Of a stretch of 64,000 nt of DNA, positions 25,321-32,947 are shown in pieces (the first letter of the stretch is position 1; the number at the start of each line of letters is the position of its first letter). This DNA is from Variovorax sp. S12S4 (lineage in GTDB: Bacteria > Pseudomonadota > Gammaproteobacteria > Burkholderiales > Burkholderiaceae_C): positions 2,581,001-2,645,000 of the forward strand of contig NZ_JALPKR020000002.1 in assembly GCF_023195515.1 (NCBI RefSeq), in the 5' to 3' direction. The notes beneath the pieces were generated by a model. That model was not told the origin of the DNA. It was given only the letters and a program-made list of their open reading frames with translations, and searched no databases. The position numbers and the translations under genes were made by a program.

Positions 25321-26199
25321 ATGGCAACTGTAGTCACAGTCATGAATATGAAGGGTGGCGTCGGCAAAACAACCGTGGCAATGCATATTGCCGGGGCAAG
25401 TGCAGCTTATAAATTTGGGGCGACAACGCCGCGGCGTGTTCTTGTTATTGATTACGACCCGCAGTTCAATCTGTCACAAGCTCTCTTGCCCGCAAGGAAA
25501 TACTTCGCTCTTGAGGCCGAGCGGAAAACAGTGCTTTCGGTATTGACTGATGCGCAAGAGGAGCTCAATCCATATGAATTGGCGGTTCCTGGAAATGAAA
25601 GACCTCCAACGGTTACATCGCTAGCAGCCAGAGTACTCAGTTATGGATCGATCGGACACTTGGATATTGTTCCTTCGACACTGGATTTAATGTATGTAGC
25701 CCTAGGTGATCACGAGCACAGTGCGAAACCTATGGAGAATAGGTTCAAAAAATTTATTGCTGAATGTCGGACTTGCTATGATCTGATTTTAATCGATTGC
25801 CATCCAGCGGGTTCAATCTTTACAAAAACATCGCTGCGAAATTCTGATCATGTACTAATTCCGGTTTTGCCGCAAAAATATGCAGTGCGAGGGGTTGGGC
25901 TCATGGCTGCATTTATAGATGCAAAAAAACAAGGTGCGAGTGGCCCCAAACCTCATATTTTGTTTAATCGGGTGCCTCGAAAGGGAGTTTCTCGAGAAGA
26001 ACGAAGTATCCGCGCAGAGGCTAAGTTTTCCTCGCTTTGTCTTGCGCATACGTTAAAAAAATATAGTGCTTTTACCGAGCCGGAAAATGGTTCTGGATTT
26101 GTTTGGGAGAGCAGTAAGCCATATAGCACAGAGGCTTTTAATAATCTAACCGCAGTGACCAAGGAGTTTTTAATTCGTATAGGGGTGGCCAATCCATGA
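25321..26199 (+). CDS. ParA/MinD-type ATPase, first gene of an AT-rich three-gene cassette
   Basis: The product is 292 aa. The deviant Walker A motif is MNMKGGVGKTTVAMH, and Walker B-like residues are in LILIDCHPAGS. The start at 25321 is supported by GGGGGAG 4 nt upstream. ParA-type ATPases position plasmids, chromosomes or protein complexes; this one has no ParB gene beside it. Composition differs sharply from neighbours: 26041-26100 has 23 G/C of 60, against 42 of 60 at 24301-24360. Its TGA overlaps the next ATG (26196-26199), so it is coupled to the following gene. No plasmid replication gene is near, so a stand-alone role, perhaps in defence, is possible. Confidence 0.85.
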   Translation: MATVVTVMNMKGGVGKTTVAMHIAGASAAYKFGATTPRRVLVIDYDPQFNLSQALLPARKYFALEAERKTVLSVLTDAQEELNPYELAVPGNERPPTVTSLAARVLSYGSIGHLDIVPSTLDLMYVALGDHEHSAKPMENRFKKFIAECRTCYDLILIDCHPAGSIFTKTSLRNSDHVLIPVLPQKYAVRGVGLMAAFIDAKKQGASGPKPHILFNRVPRKGVSREERSIRAEAKFSSLCLAHTLKKYSAFTEPENGSGFVWESSKPYSTEAFNNLTAVTKEFLIRIGVANP

Positions 26200-26662
26200 A
26201 TGAGAGAAAAAAGCGTTGCTGCGCACAATGTGTGTTGCAATCTTTGGTAATTTCAGCGATGCTGAAATTAAAAAAATAGCAAGAGAACTGAAATCGGATT
26301 TTTCCTTCACAGAAGACCTGCATTCGATCTTAATGCGCACCCTTGTCGCTTGGGACGAGGGGCATGGTGAAGCTAAGCACTCTCCAATGCCGATGCATAG
26401 CGAGATGTCAGTTGTCGATGAGTTGTATCGAGGAGTGCAGCAAAGAAAGATCTCCAGATTGAGGCTGATCGACATCCTTCATAACCTCGGCTTCTTTTTC
26501 GACGACGCTGCGATGGACGAAAATCTAACAATACGTCAAATATTGGAGTCATTTTTCTTGGATTCCACTGTGCGCCAAATGGAAGAGTTTAAGGCAAGAA
26601 TTGGAATTTCTTCTGACCCCTATCTAAAAGGTATTGTCGATTCGAAGAGAGGAAAAAAATGA
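26196..26662 (+). CDS. Unknown protein, second gene of the ParA cassette (likely one-base deletion)
   Basis: An open frame of 148 codons runs from a TTG at 26216 (or ATG 26228) to 26662. The expected ATG at 26196 overlaps the ParA stop by ATGA but is in another frame. Adding one A to the six-A run at 26207-26212 joins them as MNERKKALLRTMCVAIFGNF, giving about 155 aa. The protein is predicted helical and acidic, with FSDAEIKKIARELKSDFSF and IDILHNLGFFFDDAA. I do not recognise the family. The A run suggests a sequencing indel or a real lesion. Its TGA overlaps the next ATG (26659-26662). Confidence 0.6.
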
Positions 26663-27365
26663 CAGTTCTGCAGCTTAAAAAAGCGCTAAGTTCTGTCGAT
26701 TGGAATGCCGGTGTTCTGAATTTTTCTAACGATGCGAATACCATGGAAAAATTCGATAAAGGGTGCGCGCGCATCGCCGAATGGGTGAGAGGTCTAGCGT
26801 CCGCAGATGCCGGAAATCCTGCACTTGCGTTCCTATGGTCGGCTCAGACAGCAGCTAACACCGCAGTGGTCTCGTCTTCGCTTTCTCTTTACCACGCCGC
26901 AGCAGCCTCAATACGAAACGTCGTGGAGAACGGGTTGTACTACTCGTATTTTCGATCTCATCCCGCGGAATTGGCGACTTTGGTGAGGGATAAGTCGTTT
27001 TATATTTCGAAGGCCGATGTAATTGCGTTTTATAGGTTGCACATTCCTGAGTTCAAGTCAATACAAGAAAAACTTGGTCTCCAGAGTCGACTTGAAAACT
27101 GGTATAGCGATATATCTGCAATTGTTCACGGGCAATTGCCAGGCGTATGGGTGCATCATGTGGCAATCAAGGACATAAATCCAAATCAGGCTACTCAGGG
27201 GAGGTGCTGAAGCAATTTCAGACTGCCGAGCAGATTTTGCACGATATCTTGCTGGCAACAGTAGCGCAAGAAATGTGGGATAAATTCACTGCTTCTACGA
27301 AGCGGGCGCTATTGAGCGGAATGAGTGGAGATTTGAAAACAATCTTGAAATTAGACAGGGCATAA
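26659..27365 (+). CDS. Unknown helical protein, third gene of the ParA cassette (frameshifted)
   Basis: The frame from ATG 26659 stops at 27210. A second frame then continues to 27365 with VLKQFQTAEQILHDILLATV. Adding one G to the GGGG run at 27198-27201 joins them into about 235 aa. It is all-helical in look, with IRNVVENGLYYSYFR and, later, RLENWYSDISAIVHG. An Arg and a His in such helices recall HEPN-like proteins, which include RNases of defence systems, but the match is by eye and weak. Composition matches the ParA gene, so the three genes moved together. Confidence 0.6.
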
Positions 27366-27499
27366 TGAGAAAGCGCTGCAAGGTTAAAATTCTATTTCAA
27401 AAATAGGAATATTGGCGATATTTTATTTCTTTTTGTGAATTGAGTTTTTTATTTGAGGCGTGACAAGTTCGGGGTTGATGTCGGACTGTCTTGGATATA

Positions 27500-27750
27500 C
27501 TTCGGAGTCGCGCAAAAAAGCGCGATCGGGTTTGGAAGCCCGTTGAACCCTCTGCGACGAAAGCCGCAGTTACCGCACGTGGTCTGCGGCCTTTTCGTTC
27601 GTGCGCCATTTATGGCGGCTCGGACGGGAGGGCGCGAGCCCTGCCGGCTTTCGCAAGAGGGTTCCCGGTCTTCCAACCCGTTCGAGCTGCCGCCACCGTT
27701 TGGAAGCGGGTGCGTCGGCTGTAGCAAACAGAACCCGACTGGAGGCCTCT
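27500..27750 (+). promoter_or_regulatory. Structured RNA leader upstream of a small gene
   Basis: This fills the 385-nt gap after the island. A -10-like TATACT is at 27496-27501. Four folds follow. TCGCGC-A6-GCGCGA is a perfect 6-bp hairpin (27508-27525). ACGAAAGCCGCAG pairs with CTGCGGCCTTTTCGT (27557-27598, one bulge), a terminator-like stem with T's in its 3' arm. TGGCGGC (27613-27619) pairs with GCCGCCA (27689-27695), enclosing AGGGC-GCGA-GCCCT with a GNRA-type loop. The decamer GTTTGGAAGC occurs at 27530-27539 and 27698-27707. The layout fits a cis-regulatory leader or attenuator. 27366-27499 is AT-rich with nothing else visible. Confidence 0.6.
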
Positions 27751-28077
27751 ATGGCTGAATCTGAAGCTGCCCTAGGGCGATCTAGCGCCCCTTTCACCGC
27801 TCCTGAGCCAACATCATCCAGCCTCGACGACTTCGCTCTGCAAGCTTGCGACGACGCCCAGGCCCTAAACCACGTAGTGCGCGCCTACACGGCGCTCGAA
27901 AAGCTCATCGACACCAGCGCCCTGAGTGACTGCGAAGTACTCACCCCAAGCCGTACCGAACTGAGCGCCTTGCTGCGCCTGCTCAACGACGCCCTGCTGG
28001 TCCGCATCAACACCGTCAACGCCGCCACTGGCGTGGTTCACGAAGCGCTTCAACGGAACACTACCGGCGCCATGTAG
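27751..28077 (+). CDS. Hypothetical protein behind the structured leader
   Basis: The product is 108 aa from ATG 27751 (GGAGG 5 nt upstream). It is helical, with a Ser/Pro-rich N-terminal 25 residues and then FALQACDDAQALNHVVRAYT and LSALLRLLNDALLVRIN. No signal peptide, membrane segment or catalytic motif. The family is not recognised. High GC and normal codon use place it with the chromosome rather than with the ParA island. Expression probably depends on the leader RNA. Confidence 0.7.
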   Translation: MAESEAALGRSSAPFTAPEPTSSSLDDFALQACDDAQALNHVVRAYTALEKLIDTSALSDCEVLTPSRTELSALLRLLNDALLVRINTVNAATGVVHEALQRNTTGAM

Positions 28078-28105
28078 CGCCAGCTTTTTCCCCACAACAC
28101 AGCCG

Positions 28106-29047
28106 ATGCCCGTTTCACCCGTTGCCGATGGCAAATCTGAAAGCGTTTCCGCCACTTGGGCACGCCTCCGGAACATGGTCGCGGCGCGAGCCTCTTCAGA
28201 CGGCCGCACCGACGCCCTCTACCCCGGGCTGCGCTACTACCGTTTCTCCCACCCCATCCGCTACGAGAAAACCCAACGCCTCACACCCGGCGTCGTGGTC
28301 GTCTTGCAAGGCCGCAAGACCGCGCACCTTGGTAATAGCGACCGTCGCTCGCTCGACTACGGCGCCACCCAATGCCTGGTGCTCGGCGCCGAGGTCGCGT
28401 GCCTGGGCACGGTCGTCGGGGCGAGCGCCGAAGAGCCGTACCTCGCCATTCACCTCGACCTGCCGCCCGACGTGCTGGTCAAGTCTTTCGTCGCGCTGGC
28501 AGAGAGCGGCACGCTCGCGGCCGAGCCGGCCAGGGTGACCGAGAACTTCACGGCGCCGGTAGTGCCGGAGGTGGTCGAGGCCTTCGCGCGCTTGCTGCTG
28601 GCGGCGGACGACCCGGTGGACCGCCGCACGCTCGCGCCGCTGGCGGTCGAAGAGATCGTGCTGCGGCTGCTGCGCTCCGAAGCGGCGGCGGCCATTCGCA
28701 GCGCGAGCGCCGTCACCAAGGCGGGCGCACGCATACAGGCGGCCATCGCCTTCATGCGCCGCCACTTGGGCCGGCCGCTGTCGGTGGCCGAAATTGCCAG
28801 CCACGTGCACATGAGCCCTTCGCACTTTGCGCACAGCTTCCGCGAGGTGGCCGGGGTCACGCCGATGCGCTGCATTCGCGACCTGCGGCTGGAAGAGGCG
28901 CGCATGCTGATGCTGGGCACCGGGCTGCGCCCCGGCGATGCGGCCGCGAAGGTGGGCTTCGAGAGCGCCGCGCATTTCAACCGCGCGTTCCGCAGACGGT
29001 TCGAGGCGACGCCCGCGGAATACGTGCGGCGCGTGCAGTCGGGTTGA
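28106..29047 (+). CDS. AraC-family transcriptional regulator
   Basis: The product is 313 aa. An N-terminal AraC_N-type sensor domain (residues about 25-195; VVVLQGRKTAHLG) precedes two helix-turn-helix motifs in residues 205-310: LSVAEIASHVHMSPSHFAHS and GDAAAKVGFESAAHFNRAF. No adjacent oxidoreductase that would reveal its target; the next gene is a monooxygenase-fold protein 128 nt downstream. Confidence 0.9.
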   Translation: MPVSPVADGKSESVSATWARLRNMVAARASSDGRTDALYPGLRYYRFSHPIRYEKTQRLTPGVVVVLQGRKTAHLGNSDRRSLDYGATQCLVLGAEVACLGTVVGASAEEPYLAIHLDLPPDVLVKSFVALAESGTLAAEPARVTENFTAPVVPEVVEAFARLLLAADDPVDRRTLAPLAVEEIVLRLLRSEAAAAIRSASAVTKAGARIQAAIAFMRRHLGRPLSVAEIASHVHMSPSHFAHSFREVAGVTPMRCIRDLRLEEARMLMLGTGLRPGDAAAKVGFESAAHFNRAFRRRFEATPAEYVRRVQSG

Positions 29048-29175
29048 AGGGACGGTGGCTGCGGCAGTTCGCAGCCATGGTCAATGTGTTCGCAGCTTTG
29101 CGTCTTGGCGCGGGGAAGGGCGCTGGCTAACCTGCCTGCTTCCTTTTTCTTTTGTTGAAAGCAGCGCGAAATTTC

Positions 29176-29466
29176 ATGGACCCGATCAACGTCATCATCA
29201 CTTTCGAAGCCAAGCCAGAGGGCGCTTCTGCATTCGCCGAGCTCATGAACCAGGTCAAGCAGTCGTTGCCGTCGGCCGATGGCTGCCGGGGCGTGCGGCT
29301 GTTCGGGCACGGCGACAACGCCTGCGCGTTCACACTGGTCGAATCATGGGAGTCAAAGCGCCACCATCAGGCGCATATCGATCGTGCGGTGGCGTCGGGC
29401 GCCTGGAGTGCGCTGGAGGCGCAGCTGGCTTGTGCGCCTGTGAGCCGCTATTGCATGGAGCTTTGA
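29176..29466 (+). CDS. Antibiotic biosynthesis monooxygenase (ABM) fold protein
   Basis: The product is 96 aa from ATG 29176. The ABM ferredoxin-like fold is suggested by INVIITFEAKPEGASAFAEL at the start and by CAFTLVESWESKRHHQAHID. Members are cofactor-free quinol monooxygenases or haem-degrading enzymes, or have no known activity. It follows the AraC regulator on the same strand. Confidence 0.8.
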   Translation: MDPINVIITFEAKPEGASAFAELMNQVKQSLPSADGCRGVRLFGHGDNACAFTLVESWESKRHHQAHIDRAVASGAWSALEAQLACAPVSRYCMEL

Positions 29467-29574
29467 TCGACGGTCCGGCGGCGCGCCGTCAGCGGCGGCT
29501 TAATCTGGCAAGAGGTGTGAGGCCATTGCCGACGCAACGACTGCAACGGCGCCCCCGGCCTACACTCCCCACGC

Positions 29575-29691
29575 ATGACCGCCACCGTCGCTTGCATCCA
29601 CGTTGCCTTGGCTGCGCTGCTTCTCGCAGCGGCCTATGCCCGTGTGGCCGCAAAGAAGGTGCGTCGTCAGCTGACGCCCGCACATTCCTAA
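29575..29691 (+). CDS. Possible small membrane protein (38 aa)
   Basis: A 39-codon frame from ATG 29575 encodes a hydrophobic stretch (VALAALLLAAAYARVAA) and a basic tail (KKVRRQLT). TACACT lies 14 nt before the ATG and could be a -10 element for a near-leaderless message. A 9-bp inverted repeat (GCCCGGCGG 29692-29700, CCGCCGGGC 29732-29740) follows the stop at once. The rest of 29467-29807 shows no other coding signal. Confidence 0.35.
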   Translation: MTATVACIHVALAALLLAAAYARVAAKKVRRQLTPAHS

Positions 29692-29763
29692 GCCCGGCGG
29701 TCCGCTCTTCCCCTTTCAGCGCAACCATCCACCGCCGGGCACAAAGCCTCGCGCGGTAGCGGT

Positions 29764-29784
29764 CGCCGTCCCCATCGGACGGCG
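29764..29784 (+). promoter_or_regulatory. Hairpin just before the Rnk-like gene's ribosome binding site
   Basis: CGCCGTCC (29764-29771) and GGACGGCG (29777-29784) form a perfect 8-bp stem with a 5-nt loop. It ends about 12 nt before the GGAG site of the gene starting at 29808, so it could affect translation initiation. Confidence 0.45.
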
Positions 29785-29807
29785 CTCGCATTCGATGGAG
29801 TGCGTCA

Positions 29808-30209
29808 ATGCATGCAACGATTCACGGCGAGCGCATGCTCACCGACCTTGACTTCGCCCGCCTGAGCAAACTGCTCGGGCGCGAGCTTCCGCCAAGCCTG
29901 GCAGACCTGTTGGCAATTGCCGAAGTAACGAGCTCGCGCGCGGCGCCACCCGATGTGGTGACGATGTACTCGCGAGTGGAACTCGTCGACCTGCACACCG
30001 CGCGGCGTCAAACGCTCACTGTGTGCTACCCGGGCGATGCCGATGCGGGGGCCGGTTTCATCTCGGTGCTCTCTCCGGTCGGCGGCAGCCTGCTGGGCCT
30101 GAAGGTCGGCGACATTGCGAAATGGCTGACGCCGAAGGGCGACAGCTGCGCTGCTGAAGTCGCGGCGATTCTCTTCCAGCCAGAGGCCGCTGGCGACTAC
30201 CAGCGATAG
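29808..30209 (+). CDS. Rnk / GreA-GreB C-terminal family protein
   Basis: The product is 133 aa. Rnk proteins have an N-terminal helical piece (LTDLDFARLSKLLGRELPP) and a Gre-factor-like FKBP domain (VVTMYSRVELVDLHTARRQ, then YPGDADAGAGFISVLSPVGG and GLKVGD). They bind RNA polymerase in the secondary channel, and in Escherichia coli Rnk influences nucleoside diphosphate kinase. A GGAG site and a hairpin lie directly upstream. Confidence 0.85.
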   Translation: MHATIHGERMLTDLDFARLSKLLGRELPPSLADLLAIAEVTSSRAAPPDVVTMYSRVELVDLHTARRQTLTVCYPGDADAGAGFISVLSPVGGSLLGLKVGDIAKWLTPKGDSCAAEVAAILFQPEAAGDYQR

Positions 30210-30293
30210 ACGCCCGGCTCGAGGTGGAGCTCCCGCGCGGGCGCCGAGTGCGCGCTGGCGCGCCGCAAACGCCAGGCCGCCCTTACGGCAACC

Positions 30294-30650
30294 CTACGCC
30301 CGAAACCAGATCTTGAGTGTTACGTAGGCTGCATAGCCCAGGCCAAGGACCATCCACGCAAGGAAGAACATGTTGGCCCAGTAGTCGCCAGTATTCGCCG
30401 CCAGGGTGTAGACCTGCATCCTGCACGCCTTGCCGACGCATGGCACCTCACCTCGAACGAGCGCGCGCAAAAACTCGAACAGGAAGTAGCAGACTCCGGC
30501 AGCAGTCATGAGCAATCCCACCGGCCCTACAAGGCCTTCGGTGCGCTCGCCCTTTTCATTCCAACGCTCTTTTTGAAGCAAGTTTTGCCCGTACTTGTAC
30601 CAGGCAAATCCGAGCAGGAGCATCAGCGAGTAGTAAATGGCGGTACGCAT
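30294..30650 (-). CDS. Membrane protein of unknown function
   Basis: The product is 118 aa with three likely membrane helices (AIYYSLMLLLGFAW, VGLLMTAAGVCYFLFEFL, MFFLAWMVLGLGYAAYV). A cysteine-containing loop (PCVGKACRMQ) separates the last two. No family recognised. It stands alone on the minus strand. Confidence 0.65.
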   Translation of the reverse strand: MRTAIYYSLMLLLGFAWYKYGQNLLQKERWNEKGERTEGLVGPVGLLMTAAGVCYFLFEFLRALVRGEVPCVGKACRMQVYTLAANTGDYWANMFFLAWMVLGLGYAAYVTLKIWFRA

Positions 30651-30775
30651 GTCATCGAGCCGTCGTGCTGTTGGGGGAAGAGCGTTCGACAAGATGGTAT
30701 CCGAGCAGTGAAACGGCGGCCGATTTCGAAGCGCTCGCCCGTTCGGGCAAATGTGGATCGGATGCGCGGCGGGCT

Positions 30776-31162
30776 TCAACCAGGGGAGTGCGGAATGTCG
30801 GGACTGAGGCACCACTCGAAAAAGCGGTCGAGTTCGTTCGATTTGTCGAACAGTGCATCGGCGCCCAACTCCAGGCTCCGGCGCCGCATTTCTTCGGTCG
30901 GATAGTTCGTCAACACAACCATCCTCTGATGCGATGCGCGTTCCTTGCAAGCTCGCAATACCGTGAGACCCGAGCCTTCGCGCAAGAAAAGATCGACCAC
31001 AGCCAAGTCCCAGGCATTGCCCAGATTCTTGAGAACGGTGACAGCCTCGCTTGCCGTCTCAGCCAGGGCAACAACTTCCGCATTGGCGAGGTCAGCTAAC
31101 GCCGGGATCAGAGCCTCTCTGATGGTGGTGCTGTCCTCGATGAGAACTGTCTGGAGCGGCAT
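30776..31162 (-). CDS. Stand-alone response regulator receiver protein
   Basis: The product is 128 aa from ATG 31162 (a TTG 13 codons earlier is possible). Receiver features: VLIEDSTTIRE (acid pocket), phosphorylatable Asp in LAVVDLFLREGSG, Thr/Lys switch in VVLTNYP and FDKSNELD. It has no output domain, so it acts like CheY-type or adaptor receivers. No histidine kinase is adjacent. It is divergent from the coiled-coil protein gene at 31333. Confidence 0.85.
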   Translation of the reverse strand: MPLQTVLIEDSTTIREALIPALADLANAEVVALAETASEAVTVLKNLGNAWDLAVVDLFLREGSGLTVLRACKERASHQRMVVLTNYPTEEMRRRSLELGADALFDKSNELDRFFEWCLSPDIPHSPG

Positions 31163-31332
31163 GGCGGTTGGAGCGTCGTTGCTCAATCCCACTTGTTGCA
31201 ACAGGTTGCGGACTGTGAATGTTTATACGTACTGGTGGGTTGATGATGTAGGTCAAAAGCTTGATCTTGCAGAAGCGACCGAGTCGTTGCTACATGCCGA
31301 CTAACATCGGATTTCAAAGTGAAAGGTGTGCC

Positions 31333-31611
31333 ATGACCCGCCCATCCCCCGACGAGAAAGACCCTGCCGATCTGGCCAAGGCGCTTGAAGAGAACAAGCA
31401 TGCGGCTGAGACGGTCCAGGAAGTTGCCGAGGATCTATCGGTCGTCCATACGGTGCTGGACAGTGAAGTGCCGAAAGAGACGCTGCACCCCGACGTCGGC
31501 CAGGCGATCGAGCAAACAGACCAGCTCAAAGACAAGCTCAGGTCGGCCGAGGAAAAGCTGAAGACAGTGAACGAGACGCTTGAACAGCAGGTCGCCTCGA
31601 AAGACTCTTGA
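31333..31611 (+). CDS. Small coiled-coil protein
   Basis: The product is 92 aa, charged and helical. Its C-terminal half has heptad-like spacing (QLKDKLRSAEEKLKTVNETL). AAAGG precedes the ATG. Function unknown. Confidence 0.6.
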   Translation: MTRPSPDEKDPADLAKALEENKHAAETVQEVAEDLSVVHTVLDSEVPKETLHPDVGQAIEQTDQLKDKLRSAEEKLKTVNETLEQQVASKDS

Positions 31612-31670
31612 GGTGACCATGGGAGAAACTCTTGAGCATCGGCTCTACTGGAAGAATTTCCGAAGTGAAC

Positions 31671-32147
31671 TCATGCGTATTCACGCTGCACCGCATGCGA
31701 GAGCACCAGCGGATCGGCCAGCAGCGAGGCCGCCAGAAAGGTCGGCCGTAGGTTGATCGACGCGAGTTCCGCGAGGGCGAACCAGCGGAACTCCAGCTTC
31801 AAGTGGCTCTCGATGCCGTGGTGGGTTCGTTCCTTGTCGAGCACGCTGGAGCACGGATCGAGTGCAACGCGAAAATAGAAGCCGATCTCGTGGTTGCGCT
31901 GGCCCGCAAGGTCGAAGAAATTCTCGGCGACATGCACAAGAGGGCCGCATTCGACCGCCTCGCCGAGTTCTTCCCTCATCTCGCGCACAACCGTCGCCGA
32001 CGCGGCTTCGCCGACCTCGACGCGGCCGCCCGGCAGCGCCCAGTACGCATCGCCCGGCGCACGATGCACGAGCAGGTGACCGGCATCGAGCACGATGGCC
32101 GCGGCACGGACCTGGAAGCGCTGGCCGTGAAGATGAACTGAAATCAT
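31671..32147 (-). CDS. NUDIX hydrolase
   Basis: The product is 158 aa from ATG 32147. The complete Nudix box runs from GGRVEVGEA to VVREMREELGEAV (about residues 41-63), with all GX5EX7REUXEEXGU residues. The first strand is VRAAAIVLDAGHLLVHRAP. The substrate is likely a nucleoside diphosphate derivative. No coupling with the reductase gene upstream can be shown. Confidence 0.92.
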   Translation of the reverse strand: MISVHLHGQRFQVRAAAIVLDAGHLLVHRAPGDAYWALPGGRVEVGEAASATVVREMREELGEAVECGPLVHVAENFFDLAGQRNHEIGFYFRVALDPCSSVLDKERTHHGIESHLKLEFRWFALAELASINLRPTFLAASLLADPLVLSHAVQREYA

Positions 32148-32260
32148 GGGGGCTGCCTGTCGTTTGCAGTGGGACTCGCGCAAGTTTGCACCATCGAGCA
32201 GCGCAGCCCCCAGCGCCCGCCCGCTAGTCCGAATGCGGCCAAGAGCGCGCGTTGCTCCGC

Positions 32261-32845
32261 TCACTGCGGCCGGCAGTCATAGTGCAACGCCACCGTGTCC
32301 GACCCTGGCAGGCGATTCTGGCTCAACAGCTTCCAGTTCTGCGCCAGGCCGGGCTCGAAGGTGGGGACACCCTCACCCAGCAACACGCTACCCACCAGCA
32401 AATGCAGCTCGTCGACCAGCCGCCGTGCCAGAAGGTCGTTGTAGAGCACGTGGCTGCCGTAGATCAGCAGGTCGGGGCCGGGCGCGGCTTTGAGTTGGCC
32501 GATGCGGGCCGGTGCTTGGGCTCGGCTGACCACTTCGGTGTCGGCCCAGGGTGAGTCGGGGCGCACGACCAGGCGGTCGCTGACAAGCACTTTGCGTGCT
32601 GCCCCCACACGCTCGGCAATCTCGCGCTGCACCGGTTCACTGCCAGGGCCGCGGTCGACGTTGGGCCAATAGGCCTCGAACATAGGGAAGGTGGTCGCGC
32701 CGAAGAGCAGCGTGCCGGCGAGGCGCATGCAGTCGAGGTTGTGGGCACTGAAGGCGGCATCCATCGGCAGGCTGGCGAGCGCGCCGCCCGGGCCGGCGCA
32801 GTAGCCGTCCAGTGAACTGAGGATGCTGACGATGAGCTTGGCCAT
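32261..32845 (-). CDS. Dihydrofolate reductase-like (RibD C-terminal) family protein
   Basis: The product is 194 aa. It opens with AKLIVSILSSLDGYCAGPGG and has GPDLLIYGSHVLYNDLL and LHLLVGSVLLGEGVP, as in RibD-C/dihydrofolate reductase family proteins that bind NADPH. It lies 102 nt downstream of the sigma factor gene on the same strand, so it may be its target or partner. Confidence 0.88.
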   Translation of the reverse strand: MAKLIVSILSSLDGYCAGPGGALASLPMDAAFSAHNLDCMRLAGTLLFGATTFPMFEAYWPNVDRGPGSEPVQREIAERVGAARKVLVSDRLVVRPDSPWADTEVVSRAQAPARIGQLKAAPGPDLLIYGSHVLYNDLLARRLVDELHLLVGSVLLGEGVPTFEPGLAQNWKLLSQNRLPGSDTVALHYDCRPQ

Positions 32846-32947
32846 GAAAAGGTCTCCTTGAGTTGTGCCACGCCGCCGGCCCTTCCGGGGCGTGTCATCT
32901 ACTTGGAGACAGGGCGAGGGCCAAACTCATCGGCCCCGGCAGCCGCA

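Noticed and set aside
26196..26279. A 27-codon peptide from ATG 26196 as a separate gene
   Set aside because: Better explained as the true start of the next gene, shifted by a missing A at 26207-26212.
27453..27758. A 101-codon open frame across the leader region, with VVCGLFVRAPFMAA and GSGCVGCSKQ
   Set aside because: It spans all the stem-loops and ends just past the start of the better-supported gene at 27751. No good ribosome site. Its conserved look is more likely due to RNA structure than to protein selection, though translation is not excluded.
31619..31758. A 46-codon frame from ATG 31619 with GAGGTG before it
   Set aside because: It runs into the end of the convergent NUDIX gene, is short and turns low-complexity after 20 residues.
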